Shown here: one piece after another, positions 1-12,298 of the stretch
Layout: each line of letters opens with the position of its first letter
How positions within the stretch are numbered: the stretch's first letter is position 1
Source: Oscheius dolichura
Lineage: Eukaryota; Nematoda; Chromadorea; Rhabditida; Rhabditidae
Assembly (NCBI GenBank): GCA_932521035.1
Contig: OW051497.1
Coordinates: 12,586,001 to 12,650,000 of the forward strand
Reading direction: 5' to 3'
Length of the DNA: 64,000 bases
Notes under the pieces: model-generated
Told to the model about the DNA's origin: nothing
Databases searched by the model: none
The model's input: only the letters and a program-made list of their open reading frames with translations
Translations under genes and position numbers: made by a program

Positions 1-2
1 TG

Positions 3-855
3 TATAAGGCTCTTCGAAATCAGCTTGAAATAGTAGAATATGACATGTCATCGCTGTGTTTTATAACTGATTTTGAGGCCTCAATTAATGCTGCACTTAA
101 AGTAGGTTTGTTTTTGTTGCTAACACACGCCCCCAGGTCTTCCCCGAGGCATTGCATAAAGGATGCGCCTACCATCATGCGAGAGCTATGCTTAGAAATA
201 AAAGCGGTCTCCTCAATGACGTAATGAAAGTGGAGAAGGAAGCTGAATTGGGGTTCCGGAGAATGATAGCTCTCATCTTCTTCCCACAAGTAAAATCAGT
301 TATTTTACAAATATGCGCATTTTTAGGAATATATTCAACTAACCGGACTATTTCAACCGCCACAAACGGTTAGCATGGAGGGACAGAAGGCTATTTCCGA
401 TTATATAACGTATTTTACTTCCAATTGGATGAGAGGTCCATACGAAAAGAAATGGAATAAATTTATGATAATGGAGAATAGGACGACTAACCTCGCGGAA
501 AACTATCACAGGTAGGTAAAAAGCAAAAAGGACAAACTATTTTTCTAGTCGTATTTTGAGCACCTTGGGAGCCCGGAACCCAACTCTCGAAAAGCTATTG
601 AGTGTCATAAATGACATGTCCTACCGTGCGTACAACGAATTGAAAATTGTGAGTAAAGCAGTTGTCTGGCCAATGAAATTCTAGAATAAACATGCACTCC
701 GGAAAGCAGACCAAGAAAGAAGAGATGCTATTGAAGCGGAGATGAAAGGCTTTTTTAATTTGATGAAAGAGTCAGGAATTCGAAATATTACACGCGAGCA
801 GATATATGCCTATTTGGACAAGATGTCCCGCTTTATTCCGACACTACACATCTGA
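3..855 (+). CDS. MULE-type (Mutator-like) transposase, 3' part of a spliced gene, 5' end outside the window
   Basis: Exons read in one frame when joined as <3-101, 137-289, 327-511, 549-648 and 685-855, giving 235 residues and a TGA at 853-855. The four introns are 35-37 nt, begin GT and end AG (CCCCAG, TTTTAG, TTTCTAG, TTCTAG). Visible family marks are ITDFEASINAAL, which fits the second catalytic Asp region of MULE transposases, then KGCAYHHARAM (the usual GC-x-H stretch after VFP), and later RTTNLAENYHRSL, which matches the R-T-N-x-x-E-x-x-H block near the C-terminus of this family. The first catalytic Asp and any zinc finger would lie upstream of position 1. The C-terminus is rich in K, R and E and looks helical. 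The role would be cut-and-paste transposition in the nucleus. No frameshift or stop is seen, so it may be intact or recently active; a domesticated gene is the alternative. Family call is from motif recognition, not a search. Confidence 0.8.
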
Positions 856-892
856 GCGACATTATTCAAAAGAAATTCATTGTATACCATAA

Positions 893-931
893 AATAAAAC
901 GGCGCAATGTCCACCAAATACACAAAATAAA
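893..931 (+). promoter_or_regulatory. Candidate polyadenylation signals of the transposase gene
   Basis: Two AATAAA hexamers lie at 893-898 and 926-931, 38 and 71 nt past the TGA of the transposase gene, the expected distance for a short 3' UTR. The surrounding sequence is A-rich, so chance occurrence is possible. Confidence 0.45.
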
Positions 932-982
932 CAGGTAAACTCTTTCCACCACAACTAGAAGTGTATCCGAGCCGTGCAATGC

Positions 983-1203
983 ATTGTTTTGGGTTACCGG
1001 AAATTGTTTTGGGTTACCGGAACTTTGTTTTGGGTGGCCGGAACTTTGTTTTGGGTGGCCGGAACTTTGTTTTGGGTGGCCGGAACTTTGTTTTGGGTGG
1101 CCGGAACTTTGTTTTGGAAACCCGGAACTTTGTTTTGGAAACCCGGAACTTTGTTTTGGGTTACCGGAATAGACTAATTATAGACCGGAACTTTGTTTTG
1201 ACA
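983..1203 (+). repeat. 21-bp minisatellite, about ten units
   Basis: Tandem units of 21 bp built on TTTGTTTTGGGT followed by GGCCGGAAC or TACCGGAAC. Four central units are nearly identical (GGTGGCCGG), two read GGAAACCCGG, the flanking ones GGTTACCGG, and the last is degenerate (AGACTAATTATAGACCGGAAC shape). Because 21 is a multiple of three, all three forward frames stay open and translate as heptapeptide repeats such as LGGRNFV, but there is no supporting gene context. It starts 128 bp after the transposase stop, so it could be a subterminal repeat tract of that transposon; this is inference. Confidence 0.85.
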
Positions 1204-2080
1204 AAGTCCCAAGTTATTGAGCCAGCTGACAGTCCGCCACTTTGAGGAGCAGATGAGATTATTAACGGGTGACCCAGACCTGGAAGGAGACGACGCGTGG
1301 CTTGCCCTCGATGAGATGACATCCAGAGCGAGCCTGAAGATCCACTCGACCAACCCCATAGCTAGGATAATCTTTCCATTCTACAAATGGTGTAATATAC
1401 ACAGCACAGAGGGACAGAGGGAATACTACGGGATATTCAGAAAATGCCAAACCAGAAGAGTTAAAGACGAGTTCGTCCTAACAATTGTGCCCCGATTCTC
1501 TGAAAAAGAAATCAAACTATCCTGGTGTCAAGCGGACAAAGTGGTCGATCTCCTCACGGGCCTGATCAGAGAAGGAGCCTTTTACAACTGGACTACCAGA
1601 TCTCCTCCCACCTCGAGGGTAGTCCGAGCGGCTTTAAGTCACCCAATCAGCAGGTTCTACCTGAGCAACAGCTCCCCAGTTCAACTATGTGTAGCCGATC
1701 AGAAGCTTATCCACACGGCTCGAGCAAAAGTGACAAAATTGCCTGCGGACACCCCCTACCTCATGCAGGCAGGACTCTCGATGGATGACCCCCTGGTAGC
1801 CTGCTCACACTGCCACGTCCCCCTCCACCTGGGACACGCTATCAGCGCCTGCCAACTAAACATGCCCCTATGCACCGCCAGACACAACAGTGTGCTCGAC
1901 TTAGCCCTCGAGGCCTGGAGGCTTGGCACGAAAAGCCACTACGTTACACCCGTAGTCCTCTGTCCTCTCCCCCCGCCACCACTGCCCCCCCCCCCCCCCC
2001 CCCCCCCGCAGGATCCTCGGTCAGGAACTGAACCGCAGCATGATGGAAAAAGCCCGATGGCAGCTAATTTGGCGGCCTGA
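1203..2080 (+). pseudogene. C-terminal fragment of a non-LTR retrotransposon polyprotein (R2/NeSL-like)
   Basis: The frame is open from just after a TGA at 1199-1201 to TGA 2078-2080. There is no convincing start codon at the left end, so this is a 5'-truncated relic rather than a complete gene. Counting residues from position 1217, C196, C199, H207 and C212 form C-x2-C-x7-H-x4-C (codons from 1802), the knuckle found after the reverse transcriptase of many LINE proteins. It is followed by RHNSVLDLALEAW, typical of R2/NeSL-type elements in which a restriction-like endonuclease comes next. A preceding HTARAKVTKLPA segment is also typical of the thumb-to-knuckle linker. The catalytic reverse transcriptase motifs are absent and the endonuclease is missing: past residue 250 the frame becomes a proline run encoded by poly-C and then unrelated residues. 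The clade is uncertain. Confidence 0.6.
1985..2007 (+). repeat. Poly-C homopolymer of 23 bases
   Basis: An uninterrupted run of 23 C, preceded by a further C-rich stretch from about 1969. It lies at the 3' end of the LINE relic and gives the run of prolines in its frame. Homopolymers of this length are prone to length error, so the downstream reading frame to 2080 should not be trusted. Confidence 0.95.
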
Positions 2081-2113
2081 ATTTGATCGGGGAGATAATG
2101 AAGATGCCAGGCG

Positions 2114-5100
2114 TGGATTAACAACAGCTGGGGTAAGCAGTTGACTACAAAACAGAGCTCAACACTCAAAAACGACACGGCGGATGAACGGTGGCTCTAA
2201 CAAACGACACGGCGTATGAAATGTGGCTTGGTCTTTCTTATACACTGGCGCAATTCACATGCCGTATCCTTTTACGCTCTAGAATTCGGTACCAAATGGC
2301 TACAACATAAAGTAGTCATTATTCTTCGTTTTTGAAAGCTATCCATCACCCATTTGCCTGACGCGGATCGAGGACCACCTTCTTCTAATGACCTGAACCT
2401 TTGAAGTAAACCGCCCCGGACCGTTTGTTAGCCATGCCCTGAGGGCCCTGGAACTGCAAGAATCGGGGCGAAATCGGCTGCTCTCGAACTTTGAGCCACG
2501 GTAGATGATAGTATAGCGGTACTGTTGAAGGAAATCTCACAGAGGCGTATCGAGGACCATATTGTTCTAGTGACCTGTCCCTTTGAAGTAACCCGCCTCG
2601 GACAGTTTGTTAGCCATGCCCTGAGGGCCCTAGAACAGCAAGAATCGGGGCGAAATCGGCTGCTTCCGAACTTTGAGCCACGGTAGATGATAGTATAGCG
2701 GTACTATTGAAGGAAATCTCACAGAGGCGTATCGAGGACCATATTCTTCTAGTGACCTGAACCTTTGAAGTAAACCGCCTCGGACCGTTTGTTAGCCATG
2801 CCCTGAGGGCCCTAGAACAGCAAGAATCGGGGCGAAATCGGCTGCTTCCGAACTTTGAGCCACGGTAGATGATAGTATAGCGGTACTATTGAAGGAAATC
2901 TCACAGAGGCGTATCGAGGACCATATTCTTCTAGTGACCTGAACCTTTGAAGTAAACCGCCTCGGACCGTTTGTTAGCCATGCCCTGAGGGCCCTAGAAC
3001 AGCAAGAATCGGGGCGAAATCGGCTGCTCTCGTAGTTTGAGCCACGGTAGGCGATAGTATAGCATTACTATTGAGGGAAAAACAACAGCTGGGGTAAGCA
3101 GTTGACCACAGAACAGAGCTGAACGCTCGAAAACTGTTCGGCGGATGAACTGTGGCTCTAACAAACGACACGGCGTGTGAACTGTGGCTCCAACAAACGA
3201 CACGGCGTATGAAATGTGGCTTGGTCTTTCTTATACACTGGCGCAATTCACATGCCGTATCCTTTTACGCTCTAGAATTCGGTGCCAAAGAATTCTGACT
3301 CCTTCCAGTCATAAAGTAGTCATTATTCTTCGTTTTTGATAGCTGTCTATCACCCTTTTGCCTGAGGCGGATCGAGGACCATATTGTTCTAGAGACCTGT
3401 CCCTTTGAAGTAACCCGCCTCGGACAGTTTGTTAGCCATGCCCTGAGGGCCCTAGAACTGCAAGAATCGGGGCGAAATCGGCTGCTCTCGAACTTTGAGC
3501 CACGGTGGATGATAGTATAGCGGTACTATTGAAGGAAATCTCACAGAGGCGTATCGAGGACCATATTCTTCTAGTGACCTGAACCTTTGAAGTAAACCGC
3601 CTCGGACCGTTTGTTAGCCATGCCCTGAGGGCCCTAGAACTGCAAGAATCGGGGCGAAATCGGCTGCTCTCGAACTTTGAGCCACGGTGGATGATAGTAT
3701 AGCGGTACTATTGAAGGAAATCTCACAGAGGCGTATCGAGGACCATATTGTTCTAGTGACCTGTCCCTTTGAAGTAACCCGCCTCGGACAGTTTGTTAGC
3801 CATGCCCTGAGGGCCCTAGAACTGCAAGAATCGGGGCGCAATCGGCTGCTCTCGAACTTTGTGCCACGGTAGATAATAGTATAGCGGTACTATTGATGGA
3901 AAAACAACAGCTGGGGTAAGCAGATGACTACAAAACAGAGCTGAACGCTCGAAAACGGTTCGGCGGATGAACTGTGGCTTTAACAAACGACACGGCGTGT
4001 CAAAAAGTAGACATTATTCTTCGTTTTCGAATGCTATCCATCACCAATTTGCCTGAGGCGGATCGAGGACCACCTTCTTCTAATGACCTGAACCTTTGAA
4101 GTAAACCGCCCCGGACCGTTTATTAGCCATGCCCTGAGGGCCCTGGAACTGCAAGAATCGGGGCGAAATCGGCTGCTCTCGAACTTTGAGCCACGGTAGA
4201 TGATAGTATAGCGGTACTGTTGAAGGAAATCTCACAGAGGCGTATCGAGGACCATATTCTTCTAGTGACCTGAACCTTTGAAGTAAACCGCCCCGGACAG
4301 TTTGTTGGTCATGCCCTGAGGGCCCTAGAACTGCAAGAATCGGGGCGAAATCGGCTGCTCTCGAACTTTGTGCCACGGTAGATGATAGTATAGCGGTACT
4401 ATTGATGGAAAAACAACAGCTGGGGTAAGCAGATGACTACAAAACAGAGCTGAACGCTCGAAAACGGCACGGCGGATGAACGGTGGCTCTAACAAACGAC
4501 ACGGCGTGTGAACTGTGGCTTCGTCTTTCTTGTACACTGGCCCAATTCACATGCCGTATCCTTTTCCACTCTAGAATTCCGCGCCAAAGAATTCTGACTC
4601 CTTCCAGTCAAAAAGTAGACATTATTCTTCGTTTTCGAAAGCTATCCATCACCCGTTTGCCTGAGGCGGATCGAGGACCACATTCTTCTAGTGACCTGAA
4701 CCTTTGAAGTAAACCGCCTCGGACCGTTTGTTAGCCATGCCCTGAGGGCCCGAGAACTGCAAGAATCGGGGCGAAATCGGCTGCTCTCGAACTTTGAGCC
4801 ACGGTAGATGATAGTATAGCGGTACTATTGAAGGAAATCTCACAGAGGCGTATCGAGGACCATATTCTTCTAGTGACCTGAACCTTTGAAGTAAACCGCC
4901 TCGGACAGTTTGTTAGCCATGCCATGAGGGCCCGAGAACTGCAAGAATCGGGGCGAAATCGGCTGCTCTCGAACTTTGAGCCACGGTAGATGATAGTATA
5001 GCGGTACTATTGAAGGAAATCTCACAGAGGCGTATCGAGGACCATATTCTTCTAGTAACCTGAACCTTTGAAGTAATCCGCCTCGGACAGTTTGTTAGCC

Positions 5101-6064
5101 ATGCCCTGAGGGCCCTGGAACTGCAAGTATCGGGGCGAAATCGGCTGCTCTCGAACTTTGAGCCACGGTAGCTGATAGTATAGCGGTACTATTGAAGGAA
5201 ATCTCACAGAGGCGTATCGAGGACCATATTCTTCTAGTGACCTGAACCTTTGAAGTAAACCGCCTCGGACAGTTTGTTAGCCATGCCATGAGGGCCCGAG
5301 AACTGCAAGAATCGGGGCGAAATCGGCTGCTCTCGAACTTTGAGCCACGGTAGCTGATAGTATAGCGGTACTATTGAAGGAAATCTCACAGAGGCGTATC
5401 GAGGACCATATTGTTCTAGTGACCTGTCCCTTTGAAGTAACCCGCCTCGGACAGTTTGTTAGCCATGCCCTGAGGGCCCTAGAACTGCAAGAATCGGGGC
5501 GAAATCGGCTGCTTCCGAACTTTGAGCCACGGTAGATGATAGTATAGCGGTACTATTGAAGGAAATCTCACAGAGGCGTATCGAGGACCATATTGTTCTA
5601 GTGACCTGTCCCTTTGAAGTAACCCGCCTCGGACAGTTTGTTAGCCATGCCCTGAGGGCCCTAGAACTGCAAGAATCGGGGCGCAATCGGCTGCTCTCGA
5701 ACTTTGTGCCACGGTAGATGATAGTATAGCGGTACTATTGATGGAAAAACAACAGCTGGGGTAAGCAGATGACTACAAAACAGAGCTGAACGCTCGAAAA
5801 CGGTTCGGCGGATGAACTGTGGCTTTAACAAACGACACGGCGTGTCAAAAAGTAGACATTATTCTTCGTTTTCGAAAGCTATCCATCACCAATTTGCCTG
5901 AGGCGGATCGAGGACCACCTTCTTCTAATGACCTGAACCTTTGAAGTAAACCGCCCCGGACCGTTTGTTAGCCATGCCCTGAGGGCCCTGGAACTGCAAG
6001 AATCGGGGCGAAATCGGCTGCTCTCGAACTTTGAGCCACGGTAGATGATAGTATAGCGGTACTG
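2114..6064 (+). repeat. Family A, left-edge block with irregular order
   Basis: The first module (2114-2370) is divergent. It has two rather than three 32-bp sub-repeats, reads TTCGGTACCAAATGG where later copies read TTCCGCGCCAAAG, and lacks the downstream EcoRI site. Further modules lie near 3078, 3896, 4405 and 5740. Those at 3896 and 5740 share their own deletion (GGCGTGT joined directly to CAAAAAGTAG). Plain 182-bp monomers fill the gaps. Higher divergence than inside the array is expected at a satellite edge, where unequal exchange homogenises less. Confidence 0.85.
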
Positions 6065-9000
6065 TTGAAGGAAATCTCACAGAGGCGTATCGAGGACCAT
6101 ATTCTTCTAGTGACCTGAGCCTTTGAAGTAAACCGCCTCGGACAGTTTGTTAGCCATGCCCTCAGGGCCCTAGAACTGCAAGAATCGGGGAAATCGGCTG
6201 CTCTCGAACTTTGAGCCACGGTAGATGATAGTATAGCGGTACTATTGATGGAAAAACAACAGCTGGGGTAAGCAGATGACTACAAAACAGAGCTGAACGC
6301 TCGAAAACGGCACGGCGGATGAACGGTGGCTCTAACAAACGACACGGCGTGTGAACTGTGGCTCCAACAAGCGACACGGCGTATGAACTGTGGCTTCGTC
6401 TTTCTTGTACACTGGCCCAATTCACATGCCGTATCCTTTTCCACTCTAGAATTCCGCGCCAAAGAATTCTGACTCCTTCCAGTCAAAAAGTAGACATTAT
6501 TCTTCGTTTTCGAAAGCTATCCATCACCAATTTGCCTGAGGCGGATCGAGGACCACCTTCTTCTAATGACCTGAACCTTTGAAGTAAACCGCCCCGGACC
6601 GTTTGTTAGCCATGCCCTGAGGGCCCTGGAACTGCAAGAATCGGGGCGAAATCGGCTGCTCTCGAACTTTGAGCCACGGTAGATGATAGTATAGCGGTAC
6701 TGTTGAAGGAAATCTCACAGAGGCGTATCGAGGACCATATTCTTCTAGTGACCTGAGCCTTTGAAGTAAACCGCCTCGGACAGTTTGTTAGCCATGCCCT
6801 GAGGGCCCTGGAACTGCAAGTATCGGGGCGAAATCGGCTGCTCTCGAACTTTGAGCCACGGTAGCTGATAGTATAGCGGTACTATTGAAGGAAATCTCAC
6901 AGAGGCGTATCGAGGACCATATTCTTCTAGTGACCTGAGCCTTTGAAGTAAACCGCCTCGGACAGTTTGTTAGCCATGCCCTGAGGGCCCTAGAACTGCA
7001 AGAATCGGGGCGAAATCGGCTGCTTCCGAACTTTGAGCCACGGTAGATGATAGTATAGCGGTACTATTGAAGGAAATCTCACAGAGGCGTATCGAGGACC
7101 ATATTCTTCTAGTGACCTGAGCCTTTGAAGTAAACCGCCTCGGACAGTTTGTTAGCCATGCCCTGAGGGCCCTAGAACTGCAAGAATCGGGGCGAAATCG
7201 GCTGCTTCCGAACTTTGAGCCACGGTAGCTGATAGTATAGCGGTACTATTGAAGGAAATCTCACAGAGGCGTATCGAGGACCATATTCTTCTAGTGACCT
7301 GAGCCTTTGAAGTAAACCGCCTCGGACAGTTTGTTAGCCATGCCCTGAGGGCCCTAGAACTGCAAGAATCGGGGCGAAATCGGCTGCTCTCGAACTTTGA
7401 GCCACGGTAGATGATAGTATAGCGGTACTATTGATGGAACAACAACAGCTGGGGTAAGCAGATGACTACAAAACAGTCATTATTCTTCGTTTTTGATAGC
7501 TGTCTATCACCCGTTTGCCTGAGGCGGATCGAGGACCACATTCTTCTAGTGCCCTGAACCTTTGAAGTAATCCGCCTCGGACAGTTTGTTGGTCATGCCC
7601 TGAGGGCCCTAGAACTGCAAGAATCGGGGCGAAATCGGCTGCTTCCGAACTTTGAGCCACGGTAGCTGATAGTATAGCGGTACTATTGAAGGAAATCTCA
7701 CAGAGGCGTATCGAGGACCATATTCTTCTAGTGACCTGAGCCTTTGAAGTAAACCGCCTCGGACAGTTTGTTAGCCATGCCCTCAGGGCCCTAGAACTGC
7801 AAGAATCGGGGAAATCGGCTGCTCTCGAACTTTGAGCCACGGTAGATGATAGTATAGCGGTACTATTGATGGAAAAACAACAGCTGGGGTAAGCAGATGA
7901 CTACAAAACAGAGCTGAACGCTCGAAAACGGCACGGCGGATGAACGGTGGCTCTAACAAACGACACGGCGTGTGAACTGTGGCTCCAACAAGCGACACGG
8001 CGTATGAACTGTCGCTTCGTCTTTCTTGTACACTGGCCCAATTCACATGCCGTATCCTTTTCCACTCTAGAATTCCGCGCCAAAGAATTCTGACTCCTTC
8101 CAGTCAAAAAGTAGACATTATTCTTCGTTTTCGAAAGCTATCCATCACCAATTTGCCTGAGGCGGATCGAGGACCACCTTCTTCTAATGACCTGAACCTT
8201 TGAAGTAAACCGCCCCGGACCGTTTGTTAGCCATGCCCTGAGGGCCCTGGAACTGCAAGAATCGGGGCGAAATCGGCTGCTCTCGAACTTTGAGCCACGG
8301 TAGATGATAGTATAGCGGTACTGTTGAAGGAAATCTCACAGAGGCGTATCGAGGACCATATTCTTCTAGTGACCTGAGCCTTTGAAGTAAACCGCCTCGG
8401 ACAGTTTGTTAGCCATGCCCTGAGGGCCCTGGAACTGCAAGTATCGGGGCGAAATCGGCTGCTCTCGAACTTTGAGCCACGGTAGCTGATAGTATAGCGG
8501 TACTATTGAAGGAAATCTCACAGAGGCGTATCGAGGACCATATTCTTCTAGTGACCTGAGCCTTTGAAGTAAACCGCCTCGGACAGTTTGTTAGCCATGC
8601 CCTGAGGGCCCTAGAACTGCAAGAATCGGGGCGAAATCGGCTGCTTCCGAACTTTGAGCCACGGTAGATGATAGTATAGCGGTACTATTGAAGGAAATCT
8701 CACAGAGGCGTATCGAGGACCATATTCTTCTAGTGACCTGAGCCTTTGAAGTAAACCGCCTCGGACAGTTTGTTAGCCATGCCCTGAGGGCCCTAGAACT
8801 GCAAGAATCGGGGCGAAATCGGCTGCTTCCGAACTTTGAGCCACGGTAGCTGATAGTATAGCGGTACTATTGAAGGAAATCTCACAGAGGCGTATCGAGG
8901 ACCATATTCTTCTAGTGACCTGAGCCTTTGAAGTAAACCGCCTCGGACAGTTTGTTAGCCATGCCCTGAGGGCCCTAGAACTGCAAGAATCGGGGCGAAA

Positions 9001-9403
9001 TCGGCTGCTCTCGAACTTTGAGCCACGGTAGATGATAGTATAGCGGTACTATTGATGGAACAACAACAGCTGGGGTAAGCAGATGACTACAAAACAGTCA
9101 TTATTCTTCGTTTTTGATAGCTGTCTATCACCCGTTTGCCTGAGGCGGATCGAGGACCACATTCTTCTAGTGCCCTGAACCTTTGAAGTAATCCGCCTCG
9201 GACAGTTTGTTGGTCATGCCCTGAGGGCCCTAGAACTGCAAGAATCGGGGCGAAATCGGCTGCTTCCGAACTTTGAGCCACGGTAGCTGATAGTATAGCG
9301 GTACTATTGAAGGAAATCTCACAGAGGCGTATCGAGGACCATATTCTTCTAGTGACCTGAGCCTTTGAAGTAAACCGCCTCGGACAGTTTGTTAGCCATG
9401 CCC
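6065..9403 (+). repeat. Family A, two tandem copies of a 1621-bp higher-order repeat
   Basis: Sequence from about 6065 recurs at +1621 (for example the long modules at about 6249 and 7870, and the short modules at 7435 and 9056), continuing to about 9403, where GCCCTCAGG is replaced by GCCCTGAGG. Each copy contains one long-module monomer, one short-module monomer and several plain monomers. One visible difference is G versus C in the sub-repeat region (TGTGGCTTCG in the first copy, TGTCGCTTCG at about 8010). Confidence 0.85.
6309..6404 (+). repeat. Three 32-bp sub-repeats inside a long module
   Basis: Units at 6309-6340, 6341-6372 and 6373-6404 share the core CACGGCG-x-x-TGAAC-x-GTGGCT. Units two and three begin GACACGGCG. 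The same trio is in most long modules. The copy number is two at about 2150 and 4460 and one at about 33285, so it varies between modules, as expected for slippage or unequal exchange between sub-repeats. Confidence 0.85.
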
Positions 9404-11572
9404 TGAGGGCCCTGGAACTGCAAGAATCGGGGCGAAATCGGCTGCTTCCGAACTTTGAGCCACGGTAGATGATAGTATAGCGGTACTATTGAAGGAAATC
9501 TCACAGAGGCGTATCGAGGACCATATTCTTCTAGTGACCTGAGCCTTTGAAGTAAACCGCCTCGGACAGTTTGTTAGCCATGCCCTGAGGGCCCTAGAAC
9601 TGCAAGAATCGGGGCGAAATCGGCTGCTCTCGAACTTTGAGCCACGGTAGATGATAGTATAGCGGTACTATTGATGGAACAACAACAGCTGGGGTAAGCA
9701 GATGACTACAAAACAGTCATTATTCTTCGTTTTTGATAGCTGTCTATCACCCGTTTGCCTGAGGCGGATCGAGGACCACATTCTTCTAGTGCCCTGAACC
9801 TTTGAAGTAATCCGCCTCGGACAGTTTGTTGGTCATGCCCTGAGGGCCCTAGAACTGCAAGAATCGGGGCGAAATCGGCTGCTCTCGAACTTTGTGCCAC
9901 GGTAGATGATAGTATAGCGGTACTGTTGAAGGAAATCTCACAGAGGCGTATCGAGGACCATATTCTTCTAGTGACCTGAACCTTTGAAGTAAACCGCCCC
10001 GGACAGTTTGTTGGTCATGCCCTGAGGGCCCTAGAACTGCAAGAATCGGGGCGAAATCGGCTGCTCTCGAACTTTGTGCCACGGTAGATGATAGTATAGC
10101 AGTACTATTGATGGAAAAACAACAGCTGGGGTAAGCAGATGACTACAAAACAGAGCTGAACGCTCGAAAACGGCACGGCGGATGAACGGTGGCTCTAACA
10201 AACGACACGGCGTGTGAACTGTGGCTCCAACAAGCGACACGGCGTATGAACTGTGGCTTCGTCTTTCTTGTACACTGGCCCAATTCACATGCCGTATCCT
10301 TTTCCACTCTAGAATTCCGCGCCAAAGAATTCTGACTCCTTCCAGTCAAAAAGTAGACATTATTCTTCGTTTTCGAAAGCTATCCATCACCCGTTTGCCT
10401 GAGGCGGATCGAGGACCACATTCTTCTAGTGACCTGAACCTTTGAAGTAAACCGCCTCGGACCGTTTGTTAGCCATGCCCTGAGGGCCCGAGAACTGCAA
10501 GTATCGGGGCGAAATCGGCTGCTCTCGAACTTTGAGCCACGGTAGCTGATAGTATAGCGGTACTATTGAAGGAAATCTCACAGAGGCGTATCGAGGACCA
10601 TATTCTTCTAGTGACCTGAACCTTTGAAGTAAACCGCCTCGGACCGTTTGTTAGCCATGCCCTGAGGGCCCTAGAACTGCAAGAATCGGGGGAAATCGGC
10701 TGCTCTCGAACTTTGAGCCACGGTAGATGATAGTATAGCGGTACTATTGATGGAAAAACAACAGCTGGGGTATGCAGATGACTACAAAACAGAGCTGAAC
10801 GCTCGAAAACGGCACGGCGGATGAACGGTGGCTCTAACAAACGACACGGCGTGTGAACTGTGGCTCCAACAAGCGACACGGCGTATGAACTGTGGCTTCG
10901 TCTTTCTTGTACACTGGCCCAATTCACATGCCGTATCCTTTTCCACTCTAGAATTCCGCGCCAAAGAATTCTGACTCCTTCCAGTCATAAAGTAGTCATC
11001 ATTCTTCGTTTTTGATAGCTGTCTATCACCCGTTTGCCTGAGGCGGATCGAGGACCACATTCTTCTAGTGCCCTGAACCTTTGAAGTAATCCGCCTCGGA
11101 CAGTTTGTTGGTCATGCCCTGAGGGCCCGAGAACAGCAAGAATCGGGGCGAAATCGGCTGCTCTCGAACTTTGAGCCACGGTAGATGATAGTATAGCGGT
11201 ACTATTGATGGAAATCTCACAGAGGCGTATCGAGGACCATATTCTTCTAGTGACCTGAACCTTTGAAGTAAACCGCCTCGGACCGTTTGTTAGCCATGCC
11301 CTGAGGGCCCTGGAACTGCAAGAATCGGGGCGAAATCGGCTGCTTCCGAACTTTGAGCCACGGTAGATGATAGTATAGCGGTACTATTGAAGGAAATCTC
11401 ACAGAGGCGTATCGAGGACCATATTCTTCTAGTGACCTGAGCCTTTGAAGTAAACCGCCTCGGACAGTTTGTTAGCCATGCCCTGAGGGCCCTAGAACTG
11501 CAAGAATCGGGGCGAAATCGGCTGCTCTCGAACTTTGAGCCACGGTAGATGATAGTATAGCGGTACTATTGA

Positions 11573-11659
11573 TGGAACAACAACAGCTGGGGTAAGCAGA
11601 TGACTACAAAACAGTCATTATTCTTCGTTTTTGATAGCTGTCTATCACCCGTTTGCCTG
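11573..11659 (+). repeat. Short module of family A (representative copy)
   Basis: An 86-87-bp segment at the same point as the long module. It shares the long module's start (AACAACAGCTGGGG) and end (TATCACCCGTTTGCCT) but goes straight from CTACAAAACAG to TCATTATTCTTCG. It is therefore a deletion derivative of about 203 bp. Further copies start near 7435, 9056, 9675, 13474, 14733, 17270, 18985, 20884, 22140, 23219, 24659, 25371, 26081, 26793 and 27506. Confidence 0.85.
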
Positions 11660-12009
11660 AGGCGGATCGAGGACCACATTCTTCTAGTGCCCTGAACCTT
11701 TGAAGTAATCCGCCTCGGACAGTTTGTTGGTCATGCCCTGAGGGCCCTGGAACTGCAAGAATCGGGGCGAAATCGGCTGCTCTCGAACTTTGAGCCACGG
11801 TAGATGATAGTATAGCGGTACTGTTGAAGGAAATCTCACAGAGGCGTATCGAGGACCATATTCTTCTAGTGACCTGAAGCTTTGAAGTAAACCGCCCCGG
11901 ACAGTTTGTTGGTCATGCCCTGAGGGCCCTAGAACTGCAAGAATCGGGGCGAAATCGGCTGCTCTCGAACTTTGTGCCACGGTAGATGATAGTATAGCAG
12001 TACTATTGA

Positions 12010-12298
12010 TGGAAAAACAACAGCTGGGGTAAGCAGATGACTACAAAACAGAGCTGAACGCTCGAAAACGGCACGGCGGATGAACGGTGGCTCTAACAAA
12101 CGACACGGCGTGTGAACTGTGGCTCCAACAAGCGACACGGCGTATGAACTGTGGCTTCGTCTTTCTTGTACACTGGCCCAATTCACATGCCGTATCCTTT
12201 TCCACTCTAGAATTCCGCGCCAAAGAATTCTGACTCCTTCCAGTCAAAAAGTAGACATTATTCTTCGTTTTCGAAAGCTATCCATCACCCGTTTGCCT
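12010..12298 (+). repeat. Long module of family A (representative copy)
   Basis: A 289-bp segment lies between GTACTATTGA and GAGGCGG where plain monomers have 13 bp. In order it holds an AACAACAGCTGGGGTAAGC start, three 32-bp sub-repeats, a segment around TTGTACACTGGCCC, an inverted repeat AGAATTC-9 bp-GAATTCT, a TTCG-TTTT-CGAA hairpin-like motif, and CATCACCCGTTTGCCT at the end. About thirty copies occur between 2114 and 34454. No terminal inverted repeats or target-site duplication mark it as a known transposon class, so origin is unknown. Confidence 0.85.

Noticed and set aside
961-1245. Forward ORFs with heptapeptide repeats (LGGRNFV and similar)
   Set aside because: A 21-bp tandem repeat keeps all three frames open automatically. 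There is no flanking coding sequence or start context.
10469-10927. 152-codon reverse ORF, repeated at 15525, 16164, 18062 and 19778
   Set aside because: It appears only where a small deletion (CGGGGGAAATCGG) joins two frames across module and monomer. Other copies are broken, there is no family similarity, and it tracks DNA repeat identity.
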